This document shows, one piece after another, positions 26,293-35,544 of a DNA stretch of 64,000 bases. The DNA is from Acidobacteriota bacterium (lineage in GTDB: Bacteria; Acidobacteriota; Vicinamibacteria; Vicinamibacterales; UBA2999): positions 62,001 through 126,000 of the forward strand of contig CAUJDN010000035.1 in NCBI GenBank assembly GCA_963169195.1. The letters run 5' to 3'. Both the position numbers and the translations under genes were made by a program. Position 1 is the first letter of the stretch, and every line of letters starts with the position of its first letter. The notes under the pieces were generated by a model. The model ran no database searches and was not told where the DNA came from. It saw only the letters and a program-made list of their open reading frames with translations.

Positions 26293-27779
26293 TCCGCCTG
26301 CCTCGGCTCACGACGTTCCGCGCGCGGCTCACCCTGCGGTGGACGCTCGCCGTCGGGGTGCTGCTGGGCATGGCGAACCTGGTGGTCTACGGCGGCGCTC
26401 GGCTGTACCTCGACCGGTGGCTGGACCGCCACGTCCGGACCGTCGCCGCCACCGAGGCGGCCTCGTCCACGGACGGCCTGGGCGACGTGCACCTCCACGA
26501 GGCGCCCTTCGGGCAGCTCCAGGGCGGGGCCTTCACCGAGAAGTTCGTCCAGATCTTCAACGGTGACGGGCGACTGGTGCTGCAGTCCACGGCGCTCGGC
26601 AGCCAGCCGCCGCTCGTCGAGCCCGGCGTGATCGCCGAGGCCCTGGCTGGCCGCGCGCCGGTGGTGTCGGTCAGCGTCGAGGGCCGGCCGGCACGGGCCG
26701 CGGTCCTCAGAGCCGAACGGGACGGTCGTCCGTTCGCCGTCGCGGTCGGCCTGTTCGCAGAGGACATCGAGCAGGGCCTCGCGTTCCTGGCGTGGATGCT
26801 GGGCGCAGTGTGGCTGGCGGGACTCGCCGCCACCGCGGCCATCGGGTACGGGCTGGCCTCCCGTGCACTCGCGCCCGTGGCGCGAATCACCGAGCGCGCG
26901 GCGTGGATCGCGCGGGGCAACTTCGCCGCGCGGCTCGATCAGCCGCGCGTCCTGGACGAGGTCGGCCGCATGACCGTGCTGCTCAACTCGATGCTGGACC
27001 GCCTGCAGGCGGCCGTCGAGGCCAACCGGCGATTCGCGTCCGACGCCTCGCACGAACTCCGTGGCCCGCTCACCGCCATGGCCGGCGAGCTCGACGTCGC
27101 GCTGCGCTTTCCCCGATCGGCCGACAGCTATGAGGAGACGCTCCGCCACGTGCGCGGCCGCCTGGGGGCGCTCACGACGCTGGCCGAGGATCTGATCCTG
27201 CTGGTCCGCGCGCAGGAGGGCACGCGCGAGGTCACCCTGCGCGAGGTGGCCCTGGCCCCGCTCGTGGACGAGGCCTTCCACCGGCTCGACGCATCCGCCC
27301 GTGCCCGGAGCGTGACGCTCAGGCACGAGGGGCTGGACGGCATCCAGGTCTACGCCGACCCGTCGCTCTTCGCGCGGGTCATCGACAACGTGCTGGCCAA
27401 CGCCGTCCACTACAACCGCGAGAACGGCTGGGTCCAGGTCACCGCGCGGGTCGAGGAACCCAGCACGGGCGCGTGGGCGCCGCCCATCGTGCACATCCTC
27501 GTGCAGGACACCGGCACGGGCATCCAGCCCGACCAGCACGAGCGCATCTTCGAGCGGTTCTACCGGCTCGACCAGTCGCGCGCGCGACATACGGGCGGCA
27601 GCGGCCTCGGTCTCGCGATCTGCCGCGAGGTCCTCACGCTGCACGGCGGCACCATCGAGGTGGCCGCCAGCTCGCCCGCGGGCACGACGGTGGAGATACG
27701 CATCCCGGGACAGGGGGCGGACGTCGTCGACGAGGTCTCGGACCGCGTCGCCTCCACGCAGAGTCCAGCCGCGATGTAA
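26289..27779 (+). CDS. sensor histidine kinase of the metal-efflux operon
   Basis: A 496-residue membrane kinase. There are two transmembrane helices (about residues 17-40 and 165-190) flanking a periplasmic sensor containing HLHEAPFGQLQGGAF, and HAMP linker residues (ASRALAPVARITERAAWIA). The phospho-acceptor His is in SDASHELRGPLTAM, with Gly where most kinases have Thr in HELRTPL. The N, G1, F and G2 boxes are present (VLANAVHYNRENG, DTGTGIQ, FERFYR, GGSGLGLAI). It is coupled to the regulator gene by an ATGA overlap. It probably senses periplasmic metal ions. Confidence 0.93.
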   Translation: MIRLPRLTTFRARLTLRWTLAVGVLLGMANLVVYGGARLYLDRWLDRHVRTVAATEAASSTDGLGDVHLHEAPFGQLQGGAFTEKFVQIFNGDGRLVLQSTALGSQPPLVEPGVIAEALAGRAPVVSVSVEGRPARAAVLRAERDGRPFAVAVGLFAEDIEQGLAFLAWMLGAVWLAGLAATAAIGYGLASRALAPVARITERAAWIARGNFAARLDQPRVLDEVGRMTVLLNSMLDRLQAAVEANRRFASDASHELRGPLTAMAGELDVALRFPRSADSYEETLRHVRGRLGALTTLAEDLILLVRAQEGTREVTLREVALAPLVDEAFHRLDASARARSVTLRHEGLDGIQVYADPSLFARVIDNVLANAVHYNRENGWVQVTARVEEPSTGAWAPPIVHILVQDTGTGIQPDQHERIFERFYRLDQSRARHTGGSGLGLAICREVLTLHGGTIEVAASSPAGTTVEIRIPGQGADVVDEVSDRVASTQSPAAM

Positions 27780-27838
27780 GCCGGAAGGCAGAAACGGCGG
27801 AGACTGGGGTAAGGTGCCGGCATCGGCGCCCGGTCCCC

Positions 27839-30415
27839 ATGCGTTTCTGCCTTGTGCCTCCTGCCGTGTGCCTGTCCCTGGCCCTCGACCTGACGTCGGC
27901 ATCGTACGCCCTGGCGCAGCCCCCGGCGGGATCGTTCGAATTGCCCGTCACGGGCGGCGACGCCACCATCGCCCGACTCGGCATCCGGCCGGAGGAGTGC
28001 GGCATCGCCCTGCACCTGCTGGCGCGGGCGATGCACGGCGTGGTGACGGCGGATGCGGGCGGCGGGCTCGCGGCCACGGCCGCCGAGATCCTCGGATCAA
28101 CGGCCACCGAGCCCGCGCGCGCGGGTGGGCCAGGCGCGGTCGTGCTGGCGCCGTTCAGCGACGCCGTCTGGCGGCGGGTCCTCGGGCTGTCCCCCGGGGC
28201 TGACCTCTTCAGGGCTATCGTCATGCATCGTGGCGCGCTGCTCGTCTCGGCGGGCGCGATGCAGTCACGTTCCGGGTTTCGCGAATGGCTCGCCCGGGAG
28301 CCGCGCCTGCTACAGGACGTCGTCACGAGGTGGGCAGGCTCCTTCGCGCAGGCCGCCCCGGCGCTCCAGGTCACCGGAGACCGCGTGGCCGTCCCGGGAG
28401 GCGCACCGCTCGATGCCGCCTGGGGACGGCTCGTGGGCGTGCCGTCATCGAACCCGGACGAGTTCCTCCGACGGCTGCTGGCCCGCGACGACGGGCACCT
28501 CGCGCGTTTCTACGGCACGCTTGGCCGGCTGGACGATGTCACGCGCGCGGCGCTGCTGCGCCCGCTGCCGGGAGAAGACGCCCCACGCGCGCTCGCCGCC
28601 ACGTATCGCCTCGCGAGGGCGGCCGATGCCCCGTGGGATCCGAACGCGCATCCCTACCAGCTGAGTCACGCCGATCTGCCCTCCGTGCTGCACGCCCTTG
28701 GCCCACCCCCGGCGGGCGCCATGCTGGACGTTGCCAGCCGGTGGCCCCCGCTGCTGTCCGGCGGCGTGCGTTCGCGCGCCGACGCGCGCGCGCTGCTGGC
28801 AGCGGCGCCCGGCCCCGAGCCTTATGTGGCCCTCGTCCGGGCCATGCTCGACGGCTCGCCGGACGAGCGGCGCGATCGCATGACCGTCGTCGCCATGGCG
28901 CGCCGCGCATGGGACGCCGCCGCACCGGCGGACGCGCAGGCCGACCTCCTCCATGCCCTCGGACAGTACCGCCGCGTCCCGGCCTTGCTCCTCACGCTGG
29001 ATCGGCTGGCCGTGACCTCCCCTGAAGCGTGGGCGGGCCTCGTGGATGCCGCCGCACGCGTGGACGCCGGCAACGGCCGCGCGCGCCGGCTGCGGCTCGC
29101 GGTGTTCCAGGGGGCGCTGGCGCTCGTCGAGCGCGCGCGCATCGCCGGCAGCCTCGAGCCGGACACGACGGACCGCGTCCTCCTGTCGCTCGCCGCCGCC
29201 GTGGACGGCGCCACCGCTCCAGCCGCGTCCGTGCGCGCGTGGCTCCTCGACAGCTTCATCCCGGCCCTGCCGCCGCTCGTCCGGCCGGATCGCTTCTCGG
29301 GGCCGACGGCCTACGAGTCGCGCGTGCTGCAGGCCCTCGCGGGGCGGCCCCTGGAGGCGCCCCCGACGCTTTCGTGGGAAGGCGCCGACTACACCGTGGA
29401 CGTCGTCGCCGCGGAGCACGAGCGCATCCGGCGCATCCGCTCGCTGCTGCCCTCGCCCGGCCTGGACACGGCGCTCGCGGGCCAGGACGACGAGGCCCTG
29501 GCCGCGGCGCTCGCCGCCCTCGCGTACGCGCCGGCGCTGGGCGACCCCGAGGGCGCCGTGTCGCTCGGTCCCGAGGTGGTCGAGCGGCACGACTTCGGCG
29601 GGTCGCGCTCGTCGCCCGGACGCGACGTGCCCTGGCGCGTGCCGGTGGAACGAACCGGCATCGGCGAGCCGTGGCACGTGGCCGGGAGCCTCCTCGGACT
29701 CGACGTGGCACTGGCCCGCTCCGCGCTTCGCCGGCTCTCCATCGACGACCTGCCGGCCATGCCCACCGTGAACCTCAACGATCAGCTCACGCTGGCACGC
29801 ACCGCCGTCGCGCTCCGCCCCGCCGGCCTGGACGATGCCACGCGGGACGAACTGGCCAACGCGATTGGGCGGGGACGCGCGCGCGTGGCCGCCGCCGGGG
29901 CCAGATCGGCCGCGCTGCTCGCCCTCGCGGACGAGGCGGCGCTGCCCCTGGCGGACCGGGAGGCGCTGGCCTGGAGCGTCTCACGCATCCCGGACGCTGG
30001 TCCTTCGCTCTTCAGCATGAGGGATCTGCTGTGGCTCGGACGCCCGCGCGTGGATGGTGCCACGCTGGACCGATGGGGCGTGCTCAGCCACCCGGTGGAC
30101 GGGCGGCTCGCCACCCGCTTCGATGCGCCTCTGCCGTGGGTTCACCTGGCGGGACGTCCCAACATGGGCGTGCTGGCCACGCAGGTTCCGGACCTGACGC
30201 TCCGGCTGGTCGAGGTCACCGCCGAGAGGCGGCTGCCGGCGGCGCTCATCCCGGCCCTGCTGCTCTTCGCCACACAAGACTTCTGGCACGAGGTGGAGGC
30301 GCGCTTCTCCGACGACTGGCCGGCGATGGTGCGCGGGGCCGCGGGCCTCTCCGTGGCGCGCATCGAGGACTACGTGGCCGCGCTTGCCAGTGCCGGCCCC
30401 CTCAGGCCGCGCTAG
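27839..30415 (+). CDS. large exported protein of unknown function, signal peptide partly encoded by a heptamer repeat
   Basis: An 858-residue protein starting at ATG 27839 with a signal peptide whose codons overlap four TGCCNNN heptamers (MRFCLVPPAVCLSLALDL). The rest is rich in Ala, Leu and Arg with no motif I recognise. It is predicted mostly alpha-helical, perhaps helical repeats, with LRLA/ALLALADEAALPLADREAL-like stretches. It lies 59 nt after the kinase gene and 22 nt before the VWFA gene. Relatives in related genomes would be expected to be Acidobacteria-restricted (inference). A periplasmic scaffold is one possibility; no enzymatic role is claimed. Confidence 0.6.
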   Translation: MRFCLVPPAVCLSLALDLTSASYALAQPPAGSFELPVTGGDATIARLGIRPEECGIALHLLARAMHGVVTADAGGGLAATAAEILGSTATEPARAGGPGAVVLAPFSDAVWRRVLGLSPGADLFRAIVMHRGALLVSAGAMQSRSGFREWLAREPRLLQDVVTRWAGSFAQAAPALQVTGDRVAVPGGAPLDAAWGRLVGVPSSNPDEFLRRLLARDDGHLARFYGTLGRLDDVTRAALLRPLPGEDAPRALAATYRLARAADAPWDPNAHPYQLSHADLPSVLHALGPPPAGAMLDVASRWPPLLSGGVRSRADARALLAAAPGPEPYVALVRAMLDGSPDERRDRMTVVAMARRAWDAAAPADAQADLLHALGQYRRVPALLLTLDRLAVTSPEAWAGLVDAAARVDAGNGRARRLRLAVFQGALALVERARIAGSLEPDTTDRVLLSLAAAVDGATAPAASVRAWLLDSFIPALPPLVRPDRFSGPTAYESRVLQALAGRPLEAPPTLSWEGADYTVDVVAAEHERIRRIRSLLPSPGLDTALAGQDDEALAAALAALAYAPALGDPEGAVSLGPEVVERHDFGGSRSSPGRDVPWRVPVERTGIGEPWHVAGSLLGLDVALARSALRRLSIDDLPAMPTVNLNDQLTLARTAVALRPAGLDDATRDELANAIGRGRARVAAAGARSAALLALADEAALPLADREALAWSVSRIPDAGPSLFSMRDLLWLGRPRVDGATLDRWGVLSHPVDGRLATRFDAPLPWVHLAGRPNMGVLATQVPDLTLRLVEVTAERRLPAALIPALLLFATQDFWHEVEARFSDDWPAMVRGAAGLSVARIEDYVAALASAGPLRPR
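27848..27875 (+). repeat. TGCCTNN heptamer array (4 units) inside a signal-peptide coding region
   Basis: TGCCTTG, TGCCTCC, TGCCGTG and TGCCTGT in tandem. The first two units are identical to, and in the same order as, the first two units of the noncoding array at 35527-35554. Confidence 0.7.
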
Positions 30416-30437
30416 AATCGGCCCTTTCGGGCACGAC

Positions 30438-31589
30438 ATGCCGGCCAGACCTGCCGCGGGCGTCGTCTTCCTCCTCGCCGCGCTCACGCTGAGCGCGCAG
30501 GCGCCGAATCTCGCCATCCGCATCGTCTCGCCGGGTCCGGAGACGTACCTCTCAGGCCCCGTGCTGCTCAAAGCCATCATCGAGCCGCCGCCACGGGCGC
30601 GCGAGGCCTCGCGCGTGCTGTTCTACGCCGACGGCCGCCTCGTCTGCACGGTGCCGGACACCACGCGTGCGGAGTGCCCGTGGGACGCGGGCGCGGACGT
30701 GAAGGAGCACCTCGTGCGCGTGGTGGCGGACCTGAAGGACGGGGGCCGCCTCGTGAGCACGGCGCGAACGAAGGGCCTGGAGCACGTCGAACAGGTTTCC
30801 GTGGACGTCGTGCAGGTCACGGCCGTGGTGAACGATGGCAACCGTTTCGTGAAGGGGCTGGAGCGCAGCCGGTTCCGCATCCACGAGGACGGCGTGCCGC
30901 AGGCCATCTCGCATTTCTCGAGCGAGGGCTCGCCGCTCGAGCTCGTCGTCGCCGTGGACGTGAGCCAGAGCATGGCGCCCAACATGCCGCAGCTGAAGAA
31001 CGCCGTGCGCAGGTTCCTGGCGGCCCTCGGGCCAAAGGACCAGGTGACGCTGGCCGCCTTCAACGACGACCTCTTCACGCTCGCGCGGCGCGAGACGGCG
31101 CCGGCCCAGCGCCAGCGCGCCGTGGATCGCCTGGCGCCCTGGGGCGGCACGGCGCTCTACGACGTCATCGTCCGCGGCGTGCAGCTGCTCACGCGGCAGC
31201 CCGGCCGTCGGGTGCTCGTGGTGTTCTCGGACGGCGACGACCGCACCAGCCACGCCACCGTCGCCAACGTCGAGGCGGCGCTGCGGTCGAGTGACGCCAC
31301 GCTCTTCATGGTCGCGCTCGGCCGCGGCGCGCGCGAGGCGCAGCTGCGCTCGGGCATCCAGCGCCTCGTCACGCTCAGCGGCGGACGCGGCCTCTTCGTC
31401 GAGCGCAGCGACAAGCTCGAGGACGCCTTCGCCGACATCGTCGAGGAGCTGTCGAACCAGTACCTGATCGGCTACCAGTCCACGAACACGAAGCGCGACG
31501 GCACGTGGCGCGAAATCGCGATCGACCTGCCCGACAGCAGCCATACCGTGCGCGCCCGCCAGGGCTATCGCGCGCCGGGAGGGGGATAG
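30438..31589 (+). CDS. secreted VWFA-related protein (TIGR03436-type)
   Basis: A 383-residue exported protein. The start at ATG 30438 gives the signal peptide AGVVFLLAALTLSAQAP. An Ig-like region (about 25-110) is followed by VQVTAVVNDGNRFVKGLERS, typical of the acidobacterial VWFA-related family, and then a von Willebrand A domain. The MIDAS motif DVSQS is intact (VVAVDVSQSMAPN), as is the later FSDGDDRTSH. The C-terminus carries LSNQYLIGYQS...GTWREIAIDL, also characteristic. It probably mediates metal-dependent protein binding in the periplasm or outside. TAGAAT lies 19 nt upstream. Its stop overlaps the next start by one base. Confidence 0.88.
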   Translation: MPARPAAGVVFLLAALTLSAQAPNLAIRIVSPGPETYLSGPVLLKAIIEPPPRAREASRVLFYADGRLVCTVPDTTRAECPWDAGADVKEHLVRVVADLKDGGRLVSTARTKGLEHVEQVSVDVVQVTAVVNDGNRFVKGLERSRFRIHEDGVPQAISHFSSEGSPLELVVAVDVSQSMAPNMPQLKNAVRRFLAALGPKDQVTLAAFNDDLFTLARRETAPAQRQRAVDRLAPWGGTALYDVIVRGVQLLTRQPGRRVLVVFSDGDDRTSHATVANVEAALRSSDATLFMVALGRGAREAQLRSGIQRLVTLSGGRGLFVERSDKLEDAFADIVEELSNQYLIGYQSTNTKRDGTWREIAIDLPDSSHTVRARQGYRAPGGG

Positions 31590-34480
31590 TGGAGCGCGCC
31601 GGGAGTCGGATCTGCCGATCGCGGTCATCTGCGTCATCTGCGGCCCTGATCTGCGCCATCTGCGTCATCTGCGGCTCAGCCAGCGGCTCCTCCGTGTCTG
31701 CGCAATCCCCGTCCCAGTCTCCATCCGGGTTGCAGTTCGGCGTCAAGACCGAGCTGGTTCTCGTGGACGTCAGTGTCACCGACGGCGACAGCCGTCCCGT
31801 GTCGGACCTCAGCGTCGCCGACTTCGACCTGCAGGTGAACGGCCAGTCCCGCCCCATCGCGTCGGCGCAGTACATCTCGACGGTCGCCGACGCCAGGGGT
31901 CCGGCGTCGATGGCGGGTACGCCCACCTCGAACGACGCGACCACCTCGGGCCGCCTCATGCTCTTCGTGGTGGACGATGGGCACATCCGCGTGGGCGGGT
32001 CGCAGGGCATCATCCGCGCGGGCGAGATGCTGCTCGATCAGCTGGCCCCCGGGGATCTCGTCGGCGTGGCGCGGCTCCCCACCGGCGTGGGCAGCGTGGA
32101 GTTCACGGCGGATCGCCGCCGCGTGCTCGAGGCGCTGCGCCGTCCCGCGGGGACCCCGGCCGGATCCGCCGGAAGCGGCCAGGTGCCGATCAGCGAGGCC
32201 TATGCGCTCGACATCAACGACATGGACACGTGGCAGCGCGCCGTGCAGCGCGAGTGCAGCGGCCTCACCGACCTTGGCCTCGAGTCGTGCGCCGACGCGC
32301 TGGAGGCCGATGCCCGCATGGCCATCAACGAGGCCAACGCACGGGCCGGACAGACGCTGCGGTATCTCGACGGGCTGTTCTCGAGGCTCGCACGCCTGGG
32401 CACCCCCGTCAACGTCGTCCTGATGTCCGAGGGCCTGTTCGTCGGGCGCTCGCCGCTCAGGCTGGCCGACGTGTCGCGCCGGGCCGCCGAAGCCCGCGTC
32501 ACCCTGCACATCGTCCGGCCGGCCCAGTCGATGATGGCCGATGCCTCGCACGCCGTCGCGTCCGGGCAGCACTTCTCGATGGACGACGCCCTGATGCGCG
32601 AGGGCCTCGAGCAGCTGGCCGGACAGACACGCGGACGGCTGCTCCAGGTCGCCGCCGGTACGGGCGCCGGCGTCTTCGCCAGCCTGAGCCGCGAGCTCTC
32701 GGGCTACTACCTGATTGGCTTCGAGCCGACGGACGAGGACCGCACGGGGCGCGACCGACGCATTCGCGTGCAGGTGAGGCGACGCGGGCTGGCGGTGCGC
32801 GCGCGACCGACCTTCGCGCTCGCGCGCGAGACCGCAGGGACGGCCGTGGCAGGCGGCGTCACGAGCGGCGTCGACGCGCGCGCGCCCGAGGCGGACGTCA
32901 AGGACCTGCTGTCCTTCCCGCTGCCGGCTCGCGGCCTGCCGATGCGCGTGGCCACCTACAACGCCGCCGACGGCGACGACCCGCGAGTGCGCGTGATCAT
33001 CAGCGCCGAGATCGGAGAGCCGGCGCGCGAGCCGGCGGAGTGGCCCATCGGGATCCTCGTCCTGGACAGGGACGAGAAGACGGCTGCCGGCCAGATCGCC
33101 CGCATGAGGCTGGCACCCGCCACGCCCCGTGCCGCATCGCCGCGGCTGCTGCAGACATCGGTGCTCCTCGAGCCAGGCGAGTACACCCTGCGGCTGGCGG
33201 CCGTGGACGACAACGGGCGCGCCGGCAGCGTCCACCACACCATTCGCGCAGGGCTCGCGCACGCCGCGGGAGGGCGGGAGGTGTCGGACCTGCTGATCGC
33301 GCCGGAGCCGACACCTCCGGACACGGCACGCCTGATGCCCGCGCCGCTCGTGGACACCGAGCGCGTCTCGATCCAGCTCTCGGTGAGGGGCCGGAGCGAC
33401 GCGCAACTGGCCAGCACCACGGTGACCGTGCAGGTCGCCGAGTCGGAGGAGGGCCCTCCCGTCACCTCGGTGGAGCTGCCGCTGGCTCGCCGTGAGGCGT
33501 CGATGCGGACCTTTGGCGGCCTGGTCCCGATGGGGCTCCTGCCGCCGGGACCGTACGTGGCGCGCGCGGTGATTGCCACGCCCGGGCAGCCCGAAACACG
33601 CCGGACGAAGCCCTTCCGTTTCGCGCCGCTGGTGTCGCCGGCTCCGGTGGAGGCTGATGCCGCCACGGCGCCGCCACCGGTGGACGAGGAGCTGCCGCCC
33701 CCGCCGCCGCCCCGCATCGCGGTGCGGCTGCCGCACTTCGACGCGGCATCCGTCCTCGCCCCGCCCGTCATCGATGCATTCCTGACGTCGCTGGCGTTGA
33801 TGTACCCGCCGTCGCCGGAGGCGGCCGCCGTGATCGCTCGCGCGCGGCTGGGCCGGTTCGATGCACCCGAGCCTCCACGCGGCGCGGCCCCGGCCGACGA
33901 GGCGACGTTCGCGTTCGTGCGCGGGATCGGCGAGTTCGAGCGGAAGCGCTACGCGCAGGCGACGGCGTGGTTCCAGGTGACGCTGAAGGCGGCATCCGAT
34001 TTCCTCGGAGCGGCCTTCTACATCGGCGCGTGCCACGCGGCGAGTGGCCGCGACGCCGAAGCCGTGGGCGCCTGGCAGATGTCGTTGTTGAGCGACGCCG
34101 CCGACGTCGTGTACCCGCCGCTCGTCGATGGCCTGCTGCGGCTCGGCGACGGGCTGCAGGCGCTCACCTTCCTGGACGAGGCGCCCGACGCCTGGCAGGA
34201 TACCGACGCGAGGGACGAGCGTCAGGCCACCGCGGAGGCCATGACCGGCGCCTACGCTCCCGCCTTGGAGAAGCTCCACGGGCTCCTCGAACGCCGGCCC
34301 GCCGACCTGGACCTGCTCTACCTCGCGTTGCAGGTGATGTACCGCGTGCGGCAGGAGAGCGGCGCCCTCGGCGAGGCGGACCGGGCGCACTTCGTGGAGT
34401 ACGCGGCGCGCTACGCGGAGGGCAAGGGGCCACAGGCGGCGCTGGTCGGCACGTGGCTCAGATACGTCACCGGGCCGTAG
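31589..34480 (+). CDS. secreted VWFA-related protein with C-terminal TPR-like region
   Basis: A 963-residue protein starting at the GTG at 31589, whose first base is the last base of the preceding stop. The signal peptide contains ALICAICVICGSASG, encoded by nonamer repeats. The VWFA-related domain spans about 45-410 (LVDVSVTDGDSRPVSDLSVA, LMLFVVDDGHIRVGG, ELSGYYLIGFEPTDEDR). The canonical MIDAS DxSxS is absent, so metal binding is doubtful. The middle is beta-rich. Residues 790-960 look like tetratricopeptide helices (FVRGIGEFERKRYAQATAWF, AAFYIGACHAASGRDAEAVG). It is probably co-expressed with, and may partner, the shorter VWFA protein. Confidence 0.82.
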   Translation: MERAGSRICRSRSSASSAALICAICVICGSASGSSVSAQSPSQSPSGLQFGVKTELVLVDVSVTDGDSRPVSDLSVADFDLQVNGQSRPIASAQYISTVADARGPASMAGTPTSNDATTSGRLMLFVVDDGHIRVGGSQGIIRAGEMLLDQLAPGDLVGVARLPTGVGSVEFTADRRRVLEALRRPAGTPAGSAGSGQVPISEAYALDINDMDTWQRAVQRECSGLTDLGLESCADALEADARMAINEANARAGQTLRYLDGLFSRLARLGTPVNVVLMSEGLFVGRSPLRLADVSRRAAEARVTLHIVRPAQSMMADASHAVASGQHFSMDDALMREGLEQLAGQTRGRLLQVAAGTGAGVFASLSRELSGYYLIGFEPTDEDRTGRDRRIRVQVRRRGLAVRARPTFALARETAGTAVAGGVTSGVDARAPEADVKDLLSFPLPARGLPMRVATYNAADGDDPRVRVIISAEIGEPAREPAEWPIGILVLDRDEKTAAGQIARMRLAPATPRAASPRLLQTSVLLEPGEYTLRLAAVDDNGRAGSVHHTIRAGLAHAAGGREVSDLLIAPEPTPPDTARLMPAPLVDTERVSIQLSVRGRSDAQLASTTVTVQVAESEEGPPVTSVELPLARREASMRTFGGLVPMGLLPPGPYVARAVIATPGQPETRRTKPFRFAPLVSPAPVEADAATAPPPVDEELPPPPPPRIAVRLPHFDAASVLAPPVIDAFLTSLALMYPPSPEAAAVIARARLGRFDAPEPPRGAAPADEATFAFVRGIGEFERKRYAQATAWFQVTLKAASDFLGAAFYIGACHAASGRDAEAVGAWQMSLLSDAADVVYPPLVDGLLRLGDGLQALTFLDEAPDAWQDTDARDERQATAEAMTGAYAPALEKLHGLLERRPADLDLLYLALQVMYRVRQESGALGEADRAHFVEYAARYAEGKGPQAALVGTWLRYVTGP
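31625..31674 (+). repeat. CATCTGCGN nonamer array within a signal-peptide coding region
   Basis: Nonamers TCATCTGCG (31625, 31634, 31666), CCATCTGCG (31657) and a diverged TGATCTGCG (31648). In frame they encode the Ile-Cys-Val-Ile-Cys core of the signal peptide. The same family occurs at 40129-40164 and, reverse-complemented, at 39961-39978 and 47319-47345. Confidence 0.75.
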
Positions 34481-34567
34481 TGCCGTTCCCGGCACGCTCC
34501 ACGAAGACAGCCGCTTCGGGCGTGTACAGAAGTATTACAGACGGCCCGGCCGGCAGCTGATACCGTC

Positions 34568-35440
34568 GTGAGCCTGATGGCTCAAGTCGCTGCTGCACAG
34601 ATCTACGGCCGCAGGAATTCCAGGGGCACCAACTGGATCACCGTCATTGCCATGACGGGCTTCCACATCGGTGCGGTTGCCGCGTTCTTCTACGTCGATT
34701 GGGGCGCCATCACCGCGATGCTGGCGCTCTGGTACATCTCGGGCAGCTGGGGCATCGGGATGGGGTACCACCGCCTGCTGACGCACCGCGGCTACAAGAC
34801 GCCGAAGTGGGTGGAGTACTTCCTGACCCTCTGCGGCACGCTGGCGCTCGAGGGCGGGCCCATCTTCTGGGTGGCCACGCACCGCATCCACCACCAGAAC
34901 TCGGATCACGAAGGCGACCCGCACACCCCGCGCGAGGGCACGTACTGGGCGCACATGGGCTGGATCATGACCGGCCAGGCCATGCACCACGACACCCAGA
35001 TCCTGAAGCGCTACGTGCCCGACCTCAGCCGGGACAGGTTCCACGTCGCGCTCACCACCTGGCACTGGGTGCCGCAGGTGGTGGTCGGCCTCGCCCTCCT
35101 GGCCATCGGCGGCCTCCCCTACGTGCTGTGGGGCGTGTTCTTCCGCACGGTGTTCGGCCTGCACTGCACGTGGGCGGTGAACTCGGCGACCCACCTGTGG
35201 GGCTCGCGCCGCTTCGCGACGCGCGACGACTCCACCAACAACTGGTGGGTGGCGATGTTCACGTGGGGCGAGGGCTGGCACAACAACCACCACGCCCACC
35301 CGGTGTCGGCGCGCCACGGTTTGGCCTGGTACGAAATCGACATCAACTATATGGGCATCAAGGCCCTCGAGTTCCTGGGCCTCGCCCGGGACGTCAAGGT
35401 CGCCCGCGTCAACCAGCAGCTCGAGGAAGAAGCGGCGTAG
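34568..35440 (+). CDS. membrane fatty-acid (acyl-CoA type, delta-9) desaturase
   Basis: A 290-residue integral membrane di-iron desaturase that introduces a cis double bond into acyl chains. The three histidine boxes are complete: HRLLTH (about residue 71), HRIHH (about 106) and HNNHH (about 240). There are four hydrophobic segments (WITVIAMTGFHIGAVAAFFY, ITAMLALWYISGSWGIGMGY, VVVGLALLAIGGLPYVLWGV and the segment around FRTVFGLHCTWAVNSATHLWG). The start may be GTG 34568 or ATG 34577 (SLMAQVAAAQIYG); TACCGT lies 10 nt before the latter. It should adjust membrane fluidity. A terminator follows at 35502. Confidence 0.93.
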   Translation: MSLMAQVAAAQIYGRRNSRGTNWITVIAMTGFHIGAVAAFFYVDWGAITAMLALWYISGSWGIGMGYHRLLTHRGYKTPKWVEYFLTLCGTLALEGGPIFWVATHRIHHQNSDHEGDPHTPREGTYWAHMGWIMTGQAMHHDTQILKRYVPDLSRDRFHVALTTWHWVPQVVVGLALLAIGGLPYVLWGVFFRTVFGLHCTWAVNSATHLWGSRRFATRDDSTNNWWVAMFTWGEGWHNNHHAHPVSARHGLAWYEIDINYMGIKALEFLGLARDVKVARVNQQLEEEAA

Positions 35441-35476
35441 GCGGAAGGCACACGGCGGAAGACACGAAGGCCTAAG

Positions 35477-35544
35477 GGCAGGAGGCGCAGGGCAGAGGGT
35501 TCTCCCCTTCGGGAGTTCCCCTTTTTTGCCTTGTGCCTCCTGCC
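35477..35544 (+). repeat. 18-bp inverted repeat enclosing a terminator
   Basis: The arm at 35477-35494 pairs with 35527-35544 at 16 of 18 positions. The right arm consists of the first TGCCTNN heptamers, so the heptamer family is present in both orientations here and frames the small terminator hairpin. Confidence 0.6.
35502..35528 (+). terminator. intrinsic terminator after the desaturase gene
   Basis: CTCCC-CTTC-GGGAG is a 5-bp stem with a CTTC loop (35502-35515), followed by a pyrimidine run ending in six Ts (35522-35527). It lies 60 nt past the desaturase stop and 44 nt before the kinase start. Confidence 0.6.

Noticed and set aside
31676-34495. 939-codon minus-strand frame across the second VWFA gene
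   Set aside because: Same explanation: antisense frame kept open by GC-rich codons.
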